From positions 5,426 through 25,189 of the forward strand of contig DFYK01000056.1 of the NCBI GenBank assembly GCA_002383605.1: DNA of 19,764 nucleotides. Reading direction: 5' to 3'. The position numbers were made by a program, and so were the translations under genes. Shown in pieces: positions 1 through 6,657 of the stretch (position 1 is its first letter; each line of letters begins with the position of its first letter). The stretch is from Proteiniphilum sp. UBA4084 (lineage in GTDB: Bacteria; Bacteroidota; Bacteroidia; Bacteroidales; Dysgonomonadaceae). The notes under the pieces were generated by a model. The model saw only the letters and a program-made list of their open reading frames with translations, was not told where the DNA came from and made no database searches.

Positions 1-779
1 TCACCACTTTTCCGGCACCTTGAGAGGCGTTATTCAAAACTTTGTTAGCTGTTCCGAGCCATTCATTGGAATTCCCTTTCGTAACAATTGAACCTTCTGA
101 ACTTAGTTTAATACCTCCTCTTATATCAATATTTGATTCACTTAAACTATATGCAACTATAGACATCTTTGTTGGTGCCGGTGCAAGTTGATTGTCGTAA
201 CAAAGTTCCACATCAAAACAATTCCATCCCCTGTAAATGCTTTTAGCAGGCACGGTATTTATCGTAGAAACATATACCTCTGGAGCGGAAGGACGCCAAT
301 CCATCGGGTGGGTAAAATACCCCGATGCATTCAGTATAGACAGAGGACGGTCAAATGCAAGTCTCCAGAATGTTGTGGTGGCTGTACCTGCACTATTTGT
401 GTGATAATAATAGATGCGCAAGATACCTGTAAACCTGTTATATAACATTAAATAGTTTTTTGCCGAATTCTGTTATCGGTGAAGAACTTATTGTATTATA
501 TGTCATCTCCTACCCGTCTTCTTTCTTGTAGTTCTTCAAAATAAAATCAGGTAACTGTACACTTGCCGCGTTTTACCAGGGCAAAAGGATATTTCCATGA
601 AAAGGAGAGGCGATGGTCGTAGTGTCTTCCCAGTCGAACCAGGGAGAAACGGTTTGCGTAATGCTTCGTGTTTGCAAAACCACAGATTCACTAAGCAATG
701 AGTTTTCGTCAATCGAATGTTGACAGGCAATTAGTAAAATAACGCCAAATAATAACGTCGGTAGATGTTTTGTTTTCAT
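1..779 (-). pseudogene. decayed Bacteroidales secreted lipoprotein gene, 3' end beyond the window
   Basis: The intact N-terminus (ATG at 779) has a lipoprotein signal: a hydrophobic stretch ending in LIAC with Cys19. After residue 68 the frame meets TAA (575-573). The same frame then continues with protein-like sequence (NAASVQLPDFILKNYKKEDG) to a TAG (512-510), where family resemblance suggests Trp (DG-W-EM). It goes on to a run of six A at 461-456. Skipping one A there moves into a frame that stays open to the window edge, with sensible protein sequence rich in Tyr, Trp and beta-type segments (NYLMLYNRFTGILRIYYY, then FWRLAFDRPLSILNASGYF). I take this as one gene with two nonsense mutations and one frameshift. 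From memory it resembles large Bacteroides hypothetical lipoproteins of unknown function. Its ribosome binding site (AAAGGAG) lies in the end of the upstream gene, 2 bases away, so the two were co-transcribed. Sequencing error cannot be excluded for the homopolymer, but is unlikely to explain all three lesions. Confidence 0.72.
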
Positions 780-781
780 GA

Positions 782-1132
782 TTATGAACTCCTTTCATTA
801 TCGTAAGGATTAATAAACCAGATAGAAATAAAATTCCCACTAGGGCCGCGTTCCATACTAAAATGCTGTACATAATTCAGGTTGTAATACTCAATATCAT
901 CCCCCATATAGACAGTTATGGTTTCTCCTTTTATCTCAAATCTGTATGTTCTGTCTGATGGCCATTTATTAGCAAAGTGCATTAGATTTGTGTTATTTTT
1001 CTTTGCCAATTCCATAATTTGCTCCCCTATTTTCTCTCCGGGGCTCTTGTTCTCATACACAATTTCATCCTGGCATCCTCCAAAAGAAGAAATAGCCAAT
1101 GCGGCAAATAATAAAAAAAAGATTTTTTTCAT
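782..1132 (-). CDS. small putative lipoprotein of unknown function
   Basis: This 116-residue protein has a Lys-rich start, a hydrophobic segment and a Cys at position 20 (SSFGGC), followed by acidic residues (QDE). That resembles a type II lipoprotein signal with the acidic stretch that Bacteroidota often use for surface lipoproteins. The remainder is a short soluble domain with predicted helix (EKIGEQIMELAKKNN) followed by beta-like segments (YRFEIKGETITVYMG). I do not recognise the family. It is the first gene of a two-gene unit: its final codons contain the AAAGGAG ribosome binding site of the decayed lipoprotein gene starting 2 bases downstream. A Bacteroidota promoter lies about 150 bases upstream. 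The reading frame is intact although its partner is broken. Confidence 0.7.
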   Translation of the reverse strand: MKKIFFLLFAALAISSFGGCQDEIVYENKSPGEKIGEQIMELAKKNNTNLMHFANKWPSDRTYRFEIKGETITVYMGDDIEYYNLNYVQHFSMERGPSGNFISIWFINPYDNERSS

Positions 1133-1282
1133 TGTAATGATTTTTTATTGTTAATAAAAAGTGATTTACTATAAAAGGTTTACAATAGATTTATTGCACA
1201 TACTTAATTGATTCATTTCCTTACGCGAGAAGTTCATTTTGTAAGATTGATTTTTATAGAATGAACTTTAATCAGTAATTTC

Positions 1283-1315
1283 CAAATATATTATATTTTT
1301 TTGTATTAGCAAAAA
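1283..1315 (-). promoter_or_regulatory. Bacteroidota-type promoter for the small lipoprotein unit
   Basis: On the minus strand TATATTTG (1290-1283) matches the TAnnTTTG -7 consensus exactly. TTTTTG (1315-1310) supplies the -33 TTG with a 19-base spacer. The predicted start near 1277 gives an untranslated leader of about 145 bases before the ATG at 1132. That leader is AT-rich and I see no named riboswitch in it. Confidence 0.6.
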
Positions 1316-1322
1316 TAATGTT

Positions 1323-1367
1323 TTAAATTATTGTAATTTAACTATTTGGCCATTTTCAACCAAAAAC
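1323..1367 (-). terminator. possible weak terminator after the isomerase gene
   Basis: Directly after the isomerase stop the minus strand reads TTTGG, a 10-base loop, CCAAA, then an AT-rich stretch. Next comes an 8-bp inverted repeat (TTAAATTA-ttg-TAATTTAA at 1323-1341). Stems are short and AT-rich and there is no long U run, so termination here is only suggested. The -33 element of the next unit begins just downstream, which fits a transcription boundary. Confidence 0.3.
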
Positions 1368-2174
1368 CTACTCTGTATACACCCGGATGATCTTCGCGTC
1401 GGTTGTGGGGCGGCTGTTGCCGTCTACCGGCAGGGCAGCGATTTTGTCGATCACATCCAGTCCCTCGGTCACTTCGCCGAAGACAGTGTATTCACCGTCA
1501 AGGTGATGCAGGCCCCCGAATGTGGAATAAGCCTCTTTCAAACCTTCCGGCAGAAAGAATTTCCCCGGTGCCAGAGCATAGAGCGAGTCCACCACGCCCA
1601 GCACCGAATCGAGCAGGGCGTTAAAACCTTGCGGGTCGCTCTCCTTCAATCGAGTCAGCTCCTCTTTATGCGGTGCATAGTGGGTGCGGATAAGCTGGTT
1701 TTTGATGGGGACATTCACGGCCATCTCCATCGTGTCGAGCCGTCCCTGGGTGTATTCCTTTCCATGGACGATATAAAACTGGGAGGCATCCGACTTTTTT
1801 TGCGGATTCTCGTTGTCACCCTTCCGGGGGGCAGCCAGGGCTCCTTTCTTGTGAAACCTGTTCTCCCGGAATTCAGGCATTAGCTCCATGTCGGTGCTGC
1901 CGCTTCCTATTTGAATGCCGGCGGGTGCGTTGCGTGAGTCTTGTGCTCCGCCCTGGATCACAAAGTTTTTTACCACCCGGTGAAAAAGCGTTCCGTTGAA
2001 GTATCCCTCTTTGATCAGTTTCAGGTAGTGATCGCCATGCCGTGGCGTGTCGTCATAGAGCATCGCCTTCATGGCGCCATAGTTGGTTTCTATTACAATG
2101 ACGGGATATCGGGTCTGGGCCTGCAAAAAGGTTGCAGCAGCGATCCAGAGAAAAATAAGTAAAGCTCGGTTCAT
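1368..2174 (-). CDS. periplasmic cyclophilin-type peptidylprolyl cis-trans isomerase
   Basis: This 268-residue protein should catalyse proline cis-trans isomerisation during folding of exported proteins. A signal peptide (residues 1-19, ending LQAQ) directs it to the periplasm. The cyclophilin signature FHRVVKNFVIQGG is at 64-76; Arg66 and Gln74 match the catalytic Arg and Gln of cyclophilin A. SQFYIV near 131 and YTVFGEVTEGLDVIDKI near the C-terminus are the other family blocks. About 70 mostly helical, charged residues are inserted between these last two blocks, making it longer than single-domain bacterial cyclophilins; I recall similar inserts in Bacteroidales homologues. His replaces the usual active-site Trp before LDGEYTVFG. 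There is no clear Shine-Dalgarno, as is common in this phylum. Upstream lies the heptamer-repeat intergenic region. Confidence 0.9.
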   Translation of the reverse strand: MNRALLIFLWIAAATFLQAQTRYPVIVIETNYGAMKAMLYDDTPRHGDHYLKLIKEGYFNGTLFHRVVKNFVIQGGAQDSRNAPAGIQIGSGSTDMELMPEFRENRFHKKGALAAPRKGDNENPQKKSDASQFYIVHGKEYTQGRLDTMEMAVNVPIKNQLIRTHYAPHKEELTRLKESDPQGFNALLDSVLGVVDSLYALAPGKFFLPEGLKEAYSTFGGLHHLDGEYTVFGEVTEGLDVIDKIAALPVDGNSRPTTDAKIIRVYTE

Positions 2175-2187
2175 AATTAAATTCTTT

Positions 2188-2222
2188 AGTTTTCAGTTTT
2201 CAGCGGTCAGCGATCAGCTTTG
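2188..2222 (+). repeat. heptamer tandem repeat, array A
   Basis: Five consecutive 7-base units of the form AG(C/T)nnTC: AGTTTTC, AGTTTTC, AGCGGTC, AGCGATC, AGCTTTG. The array sits 13 bases upstream of the isomerase start. Seventeen bases (AGCGGTCAGCGATCAGC, 2202-2218) recur as an exact inverted copy at 2347-2363. Confidence 0.75.
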
Positions 2223-2328
2223 GTTGTGAAAGCTTCTCAAGGGCAGCGGTATGAAAAAGAACTGATCACTGAAAGATAAAAGCTCAAAAGCCTATCCTAA
2301 GCCGCTGAAATTATCAATCTTTCTCGAA

Positions 2329-2363
2329 AAGAGCTGAATGCTGATCGCTGATCGCTGACCGCT
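2329..2363 (-). repeat. heptamer tandem repeat, array B, inverted relative to array A
   Basis: Read on the minus strand this is AGCGGTC, AGCGATC, AGCGATC, AGCATTC, AGCTCTT, the same AG(C/T)nnTC unit as array A but in opposite orientation. It begins 2 bases after the permease stop codon. The spacer (2223-2328) contains more partial units, such as ACTGATCACTGAAA near 2260, and a CAGCGG/CCGCTG inverted pair. A transcript across 2202-2363 could form a long hairpin with a 17-bp perfect stem. No gene is visible in this stretch. Confidence 0.75.
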
Positions 2364-2365
2364 TC

Positions 2366-3469
2366 TTAATTTGGCGCCCGTTTATACAAATACATCGCGA
2401 TGAGCAGAAAAATAATGTTGGGTATCCATGCAGCAATGAAAGGGCTCATACTCCCTTTCACGGCAAAGGTGGAGCTGACAGTCATGAAAAGGATATACCC
2501 CATACTCAGTACCAGCCCGATACCAATATTCAGTCCCATTCCACCCTTCACTTTTCGTGCCGACAAGGAGGCGCCGATGATGGTGAGGATAAAGGCCGAA
2601 AAGACCGATGCAATACGGGAATGGTATTCAATCTGAAATGACTGAATATTGCCCATACCCCGTTCCTTCTGACTTTTCACATATTTGCGCAGCTGTGGTG
2701 ATGTCATCATCTGATGATCACTGTTTGCGATGATGAAGTCGTTCGGTACGATCTGCAGGATGGTATCGAGGGAAGAGCCCTGTGTGATTGTTTCTTTCAA
2801 TCCGTCGAAGTCGCGGATCTGGTAATCGTTGATGGTCCAATGAAAAGCAGAATCGTAACGGACGGAGCGGGCTGTGAGGCGCGACATCAGTTGCAGGCTG
2901 TCGAAATAATCCATGGAGAAGTTATATCCTGTTTTACTCGGCATGTCAAAATTGCCAAAGTAGACAATGGTTCCCGGTCCCACTTTAAACTGAATATCCC
3001 GGTCGCCAGTTTTTTTCTTTCTCGGATCAACATAGGTCTGCTCAAACTCAATGCGCGTGGCATTGGCCGGTGGTATCACATAGCTGCCAAAAACAAACGC
3101 GAAGACGGCGATGACCAGCGCCGAAATCATGTAGGGTTTCATCAGTCGTTGGAAACCAATGCCATTGGAAAGGATGGCCGTTATCTCAGAATTATTGGCC
3201 ATCTTGGAGGTGAAGAAGATGACTGCAAGAAAGACAAACAGCGGGCTGAAAAGATTGGTGTAGAAGGGAATGAAATTCAGGTAATAATGGAAGATAATAT
3301 CATGCAATGAAGCATTGTTGGTCATGAACTTATCAATTTTCTCGTTGATGTCGAATACGACGGCAATGGAAATAATCAACGCAATCATGAAAATGTAGGT
3401 GCCCAGAAACTTCTTGATGATGTATCGGTCCAGACGTCTCATACCCAGTAAACTATCTATTCGCTTCAT
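2366..3469 (-). CDS. LptF/LptG-family (YjgP/YjgQ) permease
   Basis: This 367-residue inner-membrane protein belongs to the family whose LptF and LptG members form the membrane part of the ABC transporter that extracts lipopolysaccharide and passes it to the Lpt bridge. Three N-terminal membrane helices (about 22-40, 68-88, 112-132) precede a periplasmic beta-rich domain (about 135-270), and three more helices follow to the C-terminus. This is the 3-plus-3 layout of the family, at the usual length of about 360. The open frame extends upstream to 3706, but the extra residues overlap tgt and look like antisense-type noise. I chose ATG 3469 because it overlaps the tgt stop as ATGA and has AAGAAGG just upstream. 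ATG 3442 (MRRLDRY) is a possible alternative. I cannot tell LptF from LptG by sequence. Confidence 0.88.
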   Translation of the reverse strand: MKRIDSLLGMRRLDRYIIKKFLGTYIFMIALIISIAVVFDINEKIDKFMTNNASLHDIIFHYYLNFIPFYTNLFSPLFVFLAVIFFTSKMANNSEITAILSNGIGFQRLMKPYMISALVIAVFAFVFGSYVIPPANATRIEFEQTYVDPRKKKTGDRDIQFKVGPGTIVYFGNFDMPSKTGYNFSMDYFDSLQLMSRLTARSVRYDSAFHWTINDYQIRDFDGLKETITQGSSLDTILQIVPNDFIIANSDHQMMTSPQLRKYVKSQKERGMGNIQSFQIEYHSRIASVFSAFILTIIGASLSARKVKGGMGLNIGIGLVLSMGYILFMTVSSTFAVKGSMSPFIAAWIPNIIFLLIAMYLYKRAPN

Positions 3470-4596
3470 AACCTTCTTGTGATGTTTTCGATCATCTTTG
3501 GTTTCCATGTTGAAAAGTCCCCGGCAATGATGTGCCGCCGGGCTTCTTCTACCAGCCATATGTAAAATGCCAGGTTGTGGATGGATGCGATCTGCAGACC
3601 CAGTATCTCGTTCACGTTGATGAGATGCCGCAGGTAGGCCTTGCTGTAGAGTGTGTCCACAAACGATGCTCCCTCCTCTTCGAGGGGAGAGAAGTCGTCT
3701 TTCCATTTCTCATTGCGCATGTTCATGATCCCTTGCCTGGTAAATATCTGCCCGTTGCGCCCGTTGCGGGTGGGCATGATGCAGTCGAACATGTCTACGC
3801 CTCGTTCAATGGCTTCGAGAAGGTTCTCCGGCTTACCCACGCCCATCAGGTAGCGTGGTTTGTCTTCCGGCAGGATCCCATTTACCAGCTCCACCATTTC
3901 GTACATCTTCTCGGTGGGTTCACCCACCGCAAGACCGCCAATGGCGTTGCCGTCCGCACTTTTCGAAGCCACGTTTTCGGCTGCCCTGCGCCTCAGGTCG
4001 GGGTAGACACAACCCTGTACAATGGGGAAAAGCGACTGGCCGTGCCCGTATGGGCACTCCGTTTCGGCAAAGCGAACCAGACAACGGTCGAGCCACCGTT
4101 CCGTGAGATCAAGCGATTTTTTGGCATAGGCATAGTCCGCATCGCCGGGTGTACACTCATCGAAAGCCATCATGATATCGGCGCCGATGATGCGTTGGAT
4201 ATCGATTACCTTTTCGGGGGTAAAGAAATGACGTGATCCGTCGATGTGCGACTGAAACTCGGCTCCCTCTTCAGAGAGTTTCCGGTTGTCGGTAAGCGAA
4301 AAAACCTGAAAACCACCGCTGTCGGTCAGCATCGGCTTGTTCCAGCCGTTGAAGTGGTGCAGACCACCCGCCTGTTGCAGGATTTCAAGTCCCGGTCTGA
4401 GATAAAGGTGATACGTGTTGCCCAGGATGATCTGAGCCCCTATGTCTTCTTTCAGCTCGCTGATGTGCACCGCCTTCACGCTGCCCACGGTGCCCACAGG
4501 CATGAATACCGGTGTTTCCACCTGTCCATGGTCGGTTGTGATCAGCCCTGCTCTGGCATTCGTTTTCGGATCGGTATGTTGTAGTTGGAATTTCAA
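3466..4596 (-). CDS. tgt: queuine/preQ1 tRNA-guanine transglycosylase
   Basis: This 376-residue enzyme exchanges guanine-34 in the wobble position of GUN-anticodon tRNAs for the queuosine precursor preQ1 in the cytoplasm. The TIM-barrel motifs are clear: DSGGFQVFSL with general acid/base Asp92, MMAFDEC near 142-148, GGLAVGE at 220-226, and DCIMPTRNGRNG with nucleophile Asp271. The C-terminal zinc site of the E. coli type (CxCxxC plus His) is not intact. The three Cys are replaced in EEEGASFVDTLY (306-317), and only His340 in SIHNL remains. I recall the same replacement in other Bacteroidota. The start codon is TTG at 4596, giving the family-typical MKFQLQHTD; no ATG fits better. It is translationally coupled to the permease (4-base overlap). 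Confidence 0.95.
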   Translation of the reverse strand: MKFQLQHTDPKTNARAGLITTDHGQVETPVFMPVGTVGSVKAVHISELKEDIGAQIILGNTYHLYLRPGLEILQQAGGLHHFNGWNKPMLTDSGGFQVFSLTDNRKLSEEGAEFQSHIDGSRHFFTPEKVIDIQRIIGADIMMAFDECTPGDADYAYAKKSLDLTERWLDRCLVRFAETECPYGHGQSLFPIVQGCVYPDLRRRAAENVASKSADGNAIGGLAVGEPTEKMYEMVELVNGILPEDKPRYLMGVGKPENLLEAIERGVDMFDCIMPTRNGRNGQIFTRQGIMNMRNEKWKDDFSPLEEEGASFVDTLYSKAYLRHLINVNEILGLQIASIHNLAFYIWLVEEARRHIIAGDFSTWKPKMIENITRRL

Positions 4597-4624
4597 ATTG
4601 TTTTGTTTCGTGGCGTTTTGACGG

Positions 4625-4651
4625 CAAAGATAAAGTTTTTGCTGTTACAAA
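4625..4651 (-). promoter_or_regulatory. candidate Bacteroidota promoter for tgt
   Basis: TATCTTTG (4632-4625, minus strand) matches TAnnTTTG. A TTTG lies upstream at 4651-4648, but the 15-base spacer is shorter than usual. The expected start near 4619 leaves a leader of about 25 bases before the TTG start of tgt. Confidence 0.45.
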
Positions 4652-4889
4652 CAGAATAGTAACCGTTTAAAAATAGTTAGGAGCACAGAAGGAGTTGACG
4701 GACGATAATTATTGAAAAAGTCCAAATTTAATGAAGCTATATGTGGAGATGATTAGAAATGTGCAAAGAATATCGTACTTTTGCTTTTGTATTGACATTT
4801 TATTGAATCACATGTTGTCGTACCCGGAAGAGAAAATGCAGATTGTGATGCTTTTCGATGAGGGTATGACACGATAAGGAATAATCATT
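4652..4889. other. divergent intergenic region between tgt and lipA
   Basis: AT-rich region holding divergent control elements. On the plus strand TACTTTTG (4776-4783) matches the -7 consensus but has no good -33. A short open frame runs from ATG 4731 to TAA 4877 (48 codons), with an internal ATG at 4812 that would give 21 residues. Its stop overlaps the AAGGA ribosome binding site of lipA. I cannot show that it is translated. No repeats or structured RNA were recognised. Confidence 0.4.
4776..4783 (+). promoter_or_regulatory. candidate -7 element for lipA-lipB
   Basis: TACTTTTG is an exact TAnnTTTG match 107 bases before the lipA start. The position expected for the -33 element carries only a weak match, so the call rests on the -7 box and its location between divergent genes. 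Confidence 0.4.
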
Positions 4890-5753
4890 ATGGAGAGTAA
4901 ACCGGAGTTAATGGCGAGAAAGCCTGAATGGCTGAAGATTTCGTTGCCCCAGGGAAAACAGTACCTGGATGTGAAAGAGATCATAGCAAGAAAACAATTA
5001 CATACCATCTGTGTAAGCGGCAAATGTCCCAACCTGGCGGAATGCTGGGGCAGGGGAACAGCCACATTCATGATACTGGGAGATGTCTGCACCCGTGCCT
5101 GTAGATTTTGCAATGTAAAGACTGGCAGTCCGCAGGGAATTGTCGACTGGGATGAACCCGACCGACTGGCAGATACCATTGAGGGGATGAATCTCAGGCA
5201 TGTCGTGCTGACCAGTGTCGACAGGGATGATCTGCCCGATGGCGGTGCTGCGTTGTGGGCAAAGACTGTGCAACGCGTGAAGGAGAGAAACCCGCTGGTG
5301 ACCATCGAAACGCTGATCCCCGATTTTAACGGGGTTGCAGAACATATAAACCTTGTGATTGATGCAGGCCCCAACATCGTGTCACACAATATGGAGACGG
5401 TGCGAAGGCTGACGCCCAAGGTGCGGAGCCGTGCCAAGTACGAGGTTAGCCTGAAAACGATTGAGACGATTGCGAACCACGGCAAGGTGAAGGCAAAATC
5501 CGGAATCATGGTCGGCCTGGGAGAAACACCCGAGGAAATTATCGAGACAATGGACGACCTGAGGAATGTGGGATGCGAAGTCCTGACTATTGGCCAATAC
5601 CTGCAACCCACCCGCAAACACCTGACCGTAAAAGAATATGTCTCCCTCGAACAGTTTCAGGAATACAAGAGAATCGGTCTGGAGAAAGGCTTTCAATTCG
5701 TCGAAAGTGGTCCGCTGGTACGTTCCTCCTATCATGCGGAGAAACATATTTAA
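4890..5753 (+). CDS. lipA: lipoyl synthase
   Basis: This 287-residue radical-SAM enzyme inserts two sulfurs into octanoyl groups on lipoyl domains of 2-oxoacid dehydrogenases and the glycine cleavage H protein. The LipA-specific auxiliary cluster motif CX4CX5C is present (Cys41, Cys46, Cys52). The radical-SAM CX3CX2C follows (Cys67, Cys71, Cys74, in VCTRACRFC). The C-terminal RSSYH (278-282), which supplies the serine ligand to the auxiliary cluster, is intact. The length is normal for the family. AAGGA at 4876-4880 is a well-placed ribosome binding site for ATG 4890. The lipB gene follows 53 bases later, giving the complete endogenous lipoylation pathway side by side. Confidence 0.97.
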   Translation: MESKPELMARKPEWLKISLPQGKQYLDVKEIIARKQLHTICVSGKCPNLAECWGRGTATFMILGDVCTRACRFCNVKTGSPQGIVDWDEPDRLADTIEGMNLRHVVLTSVDRDDLPDGGAALWAKTVQRVKERNPLVTIETLIPDFNGVAEHINLVIDAGPNIVSHNMETVRRLTPKVRSRAKYEVSLKTIETIANHGKVKAKSGIMVGLGETPEEIIETMDDLRNVGCEVLTIGQYLQPTRKHLTVKEYVSLEQFQEYKRIGLEKGFQFVESGPLVRSSYHAEKHI

Positions 5754-5754
5754 T

Positions 5755-5794
5755 TCAATGCGCCAATATGCCAATGTGACAATGAGCCAATCGA
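5755..5794 (+). repeat. octamer tandem repeat between lipA and lipB
   Basis: Five 8-base units: TCAATGCG, CCAATATG, CCAATGTG, ACAATGAG, CCAATCGA. The core CAAT recurs at 5756, 5764, 5772, 5780 and 5788. The array starts directly after the lipA stop and ends next to the AAAAAGG ribosome binding site of lipB, so it fills nearly the whole gap. It should be transcribed within the lipA-lipB message. Confidence 0.8.
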
Positions 5795-5806
5795 AAAAGG
5801 TGCTTT

Positions 5807-6502
5807 ATGGGTGAAACAGTAATTTTTGAAGATCTGGGAAGAATCCGTTACAAGGAGGCATGGGATTATCAGGAAAAGCTGTTTCAACAGGTTATCCGGG
5901 ACAAACTGGAAAAGAAAGAAAGTAAGCATCAGTACCTGCTTTTTTGTGAACACGAACATGTTTACACCCTCGGGAAAAGCGGAAACAGGCAAAATCTGCT
6001 GATCGCCAGGGAACTGTGTGAAAGCCGGAATATTGATCTGCACGCAATCGACCGGGGGGGAGACATTACTTACCACGGTCCGGGTCAGTTGGTAGCCTAT
6101 CCGATCATCGATCTGGAAGACTTTCAGATTGGCATCAAACGATATATTTCCATGTTGGAGGATGTGGTCATTGAGACATTGAGGCGCTATGGTATTTCAG
6201 GAGAAAAAGATGAAAAGGCAATGGGGGTGTGGATAGATCCCGCCCAGCCAGCCAAAGCACGGAAGATATGCGCCATCGGGGTAAGGGCCAGTCGGTTTGT
6301 GACGATGCACGGGCTGGCTCTGAATGTGAACAGTGACCTCTCTTATTTCAATTACATCAATCCCTGCGGATTCACCGACAGGGGTGTTACCTCCATGCAG
6401 AAAGAGCTGGGGGGGGGAGTCGATTTTAAAGCGGTCTCCGCAGCAATGAAAAGTGCCTTCACCGACATTTTTGGGATGGTATACAGTGCAGGTGATCGGT
6501 GA
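5807..6502 (+). CDS. lipB: octanoyl-[acyl carrier protein]:protein octanoyltransferase
   Basis: This 231-residue enzyme transfers octanoate from acyl carrier protein to the lipoyl-domain lysine, making the substrate for LipA. The family signature RGGDITYHGPGQLVAYPI starts at Arg83. The catalytic pair is recognisable as Lys153 (in KICAIGVR) and Cys187 (in NPCGF), the same 34-residue separation as Lys142/Cys176 of the Mycobacterium tuberculosis enzyme. AAAAAGG ends 6 bases before ATG 5807. The coding sequence contains two guanine runs, seven G at 6054-6060 and nine G at 6409-6417, both in Gly-coding stretches. The frame is intact as given. Confidence 0.96.
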   Translation: MGETVIFEDLGRIRYKEAWDYQEKLFQQVIRDKLEKKESKHQYLLFCEHEHVYTLGKSGNRQNLLIARELCESRNIDLHAIDRGGDITYHGPGQLVAYPIIDLEDFQIGIKRYISMLEDVVIETLRRYGISGEKDEKAMGVWIDPAQPAKARKICAIGVRASRFVTMHGLALNVNSDLSYFNYINPCGFTDRGVTSMQKELGGGVDFKAVSAAMKSAFTDIFGMVYSAGDR

Positions 6503-6503
6503 C

Positions 6504-6517
6504 AGATCAATTGATCT
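6504..6517. repeat. 14-bp perfect palindrome after lipB
   Basis: AGATCAATTGATCT reads the same on both strands and begins 2 bases after the lipB stop. It lacks a loop and T tract, so it is not a classical terminator. It could be a protein binding site or chance. Confidence 0.4.
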
Positions 6518-6610
6518 CACAGGATGATTGTCTGTGTGATTCATTGCACTTCCGGGCAGATACTTAAACATTTTTAACGGCGTTTCCTATCGAAACCGCT
6601 TTAACATTTC

Positions 6611-6618
6611 TATTTTTG
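6611..6618 (+). promoter_or_regulatory. candidate -7 element of the Bat operon promoter
   Basis: TATTTTTG is an exact TAnnTTTG match 40 bases before the moxR start, which would place the transcript start near 6625 with a leader of about 33 bases. No TTG lies at the best -33 spacing. This is the only obvious promoter-like site before the nine-gene run that follows. Confidence 0.5.
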
Positions 6619-6657
6619 TATCCCATAACAAGAATCCATTATTAACAGCCTAAAAAT

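Noticed and set aside
188..445. Plus-strand 85-codon open frame at the left edge
   Set aside because: It is antisense to the more protein-like minus-strand frame of the decayed lipoprotein.
510..575. Stop-codon readthrough or recoding in the lipoprotein gene
   Set aside because: Two different stop codons plus a separate frameshift fit decay much better; no recoding signal is visible and other genes in the window use all stops normally.
2188..2363. CRISPR array or integron-like site at the heptamer arrays
   Set aside because: Units are 7 bases with no spacers, there are no cas or integrase genes, and the inverted arrangement does not match either element.
2714..3310. Plus-strand 198-codon open frame opposite the permease
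   Set aside because: It is antisense to well-supported coding sequence and shows no motif.
3470..3706. N-terminal extension of the permease into tgt
   Set aside because: The extra residues are the wrong frame of tgt and add nothing family-like; the ATGA overlap with a ribosome binding site gives a better start at 3469.
4808..5617. Long minus-strand open frame (269 codons) opposite lipA
   Set aside because: It lies entirely antisense to a clear lipA, its protein has no recognisable motif, and its composition mirrors the lipA codons.
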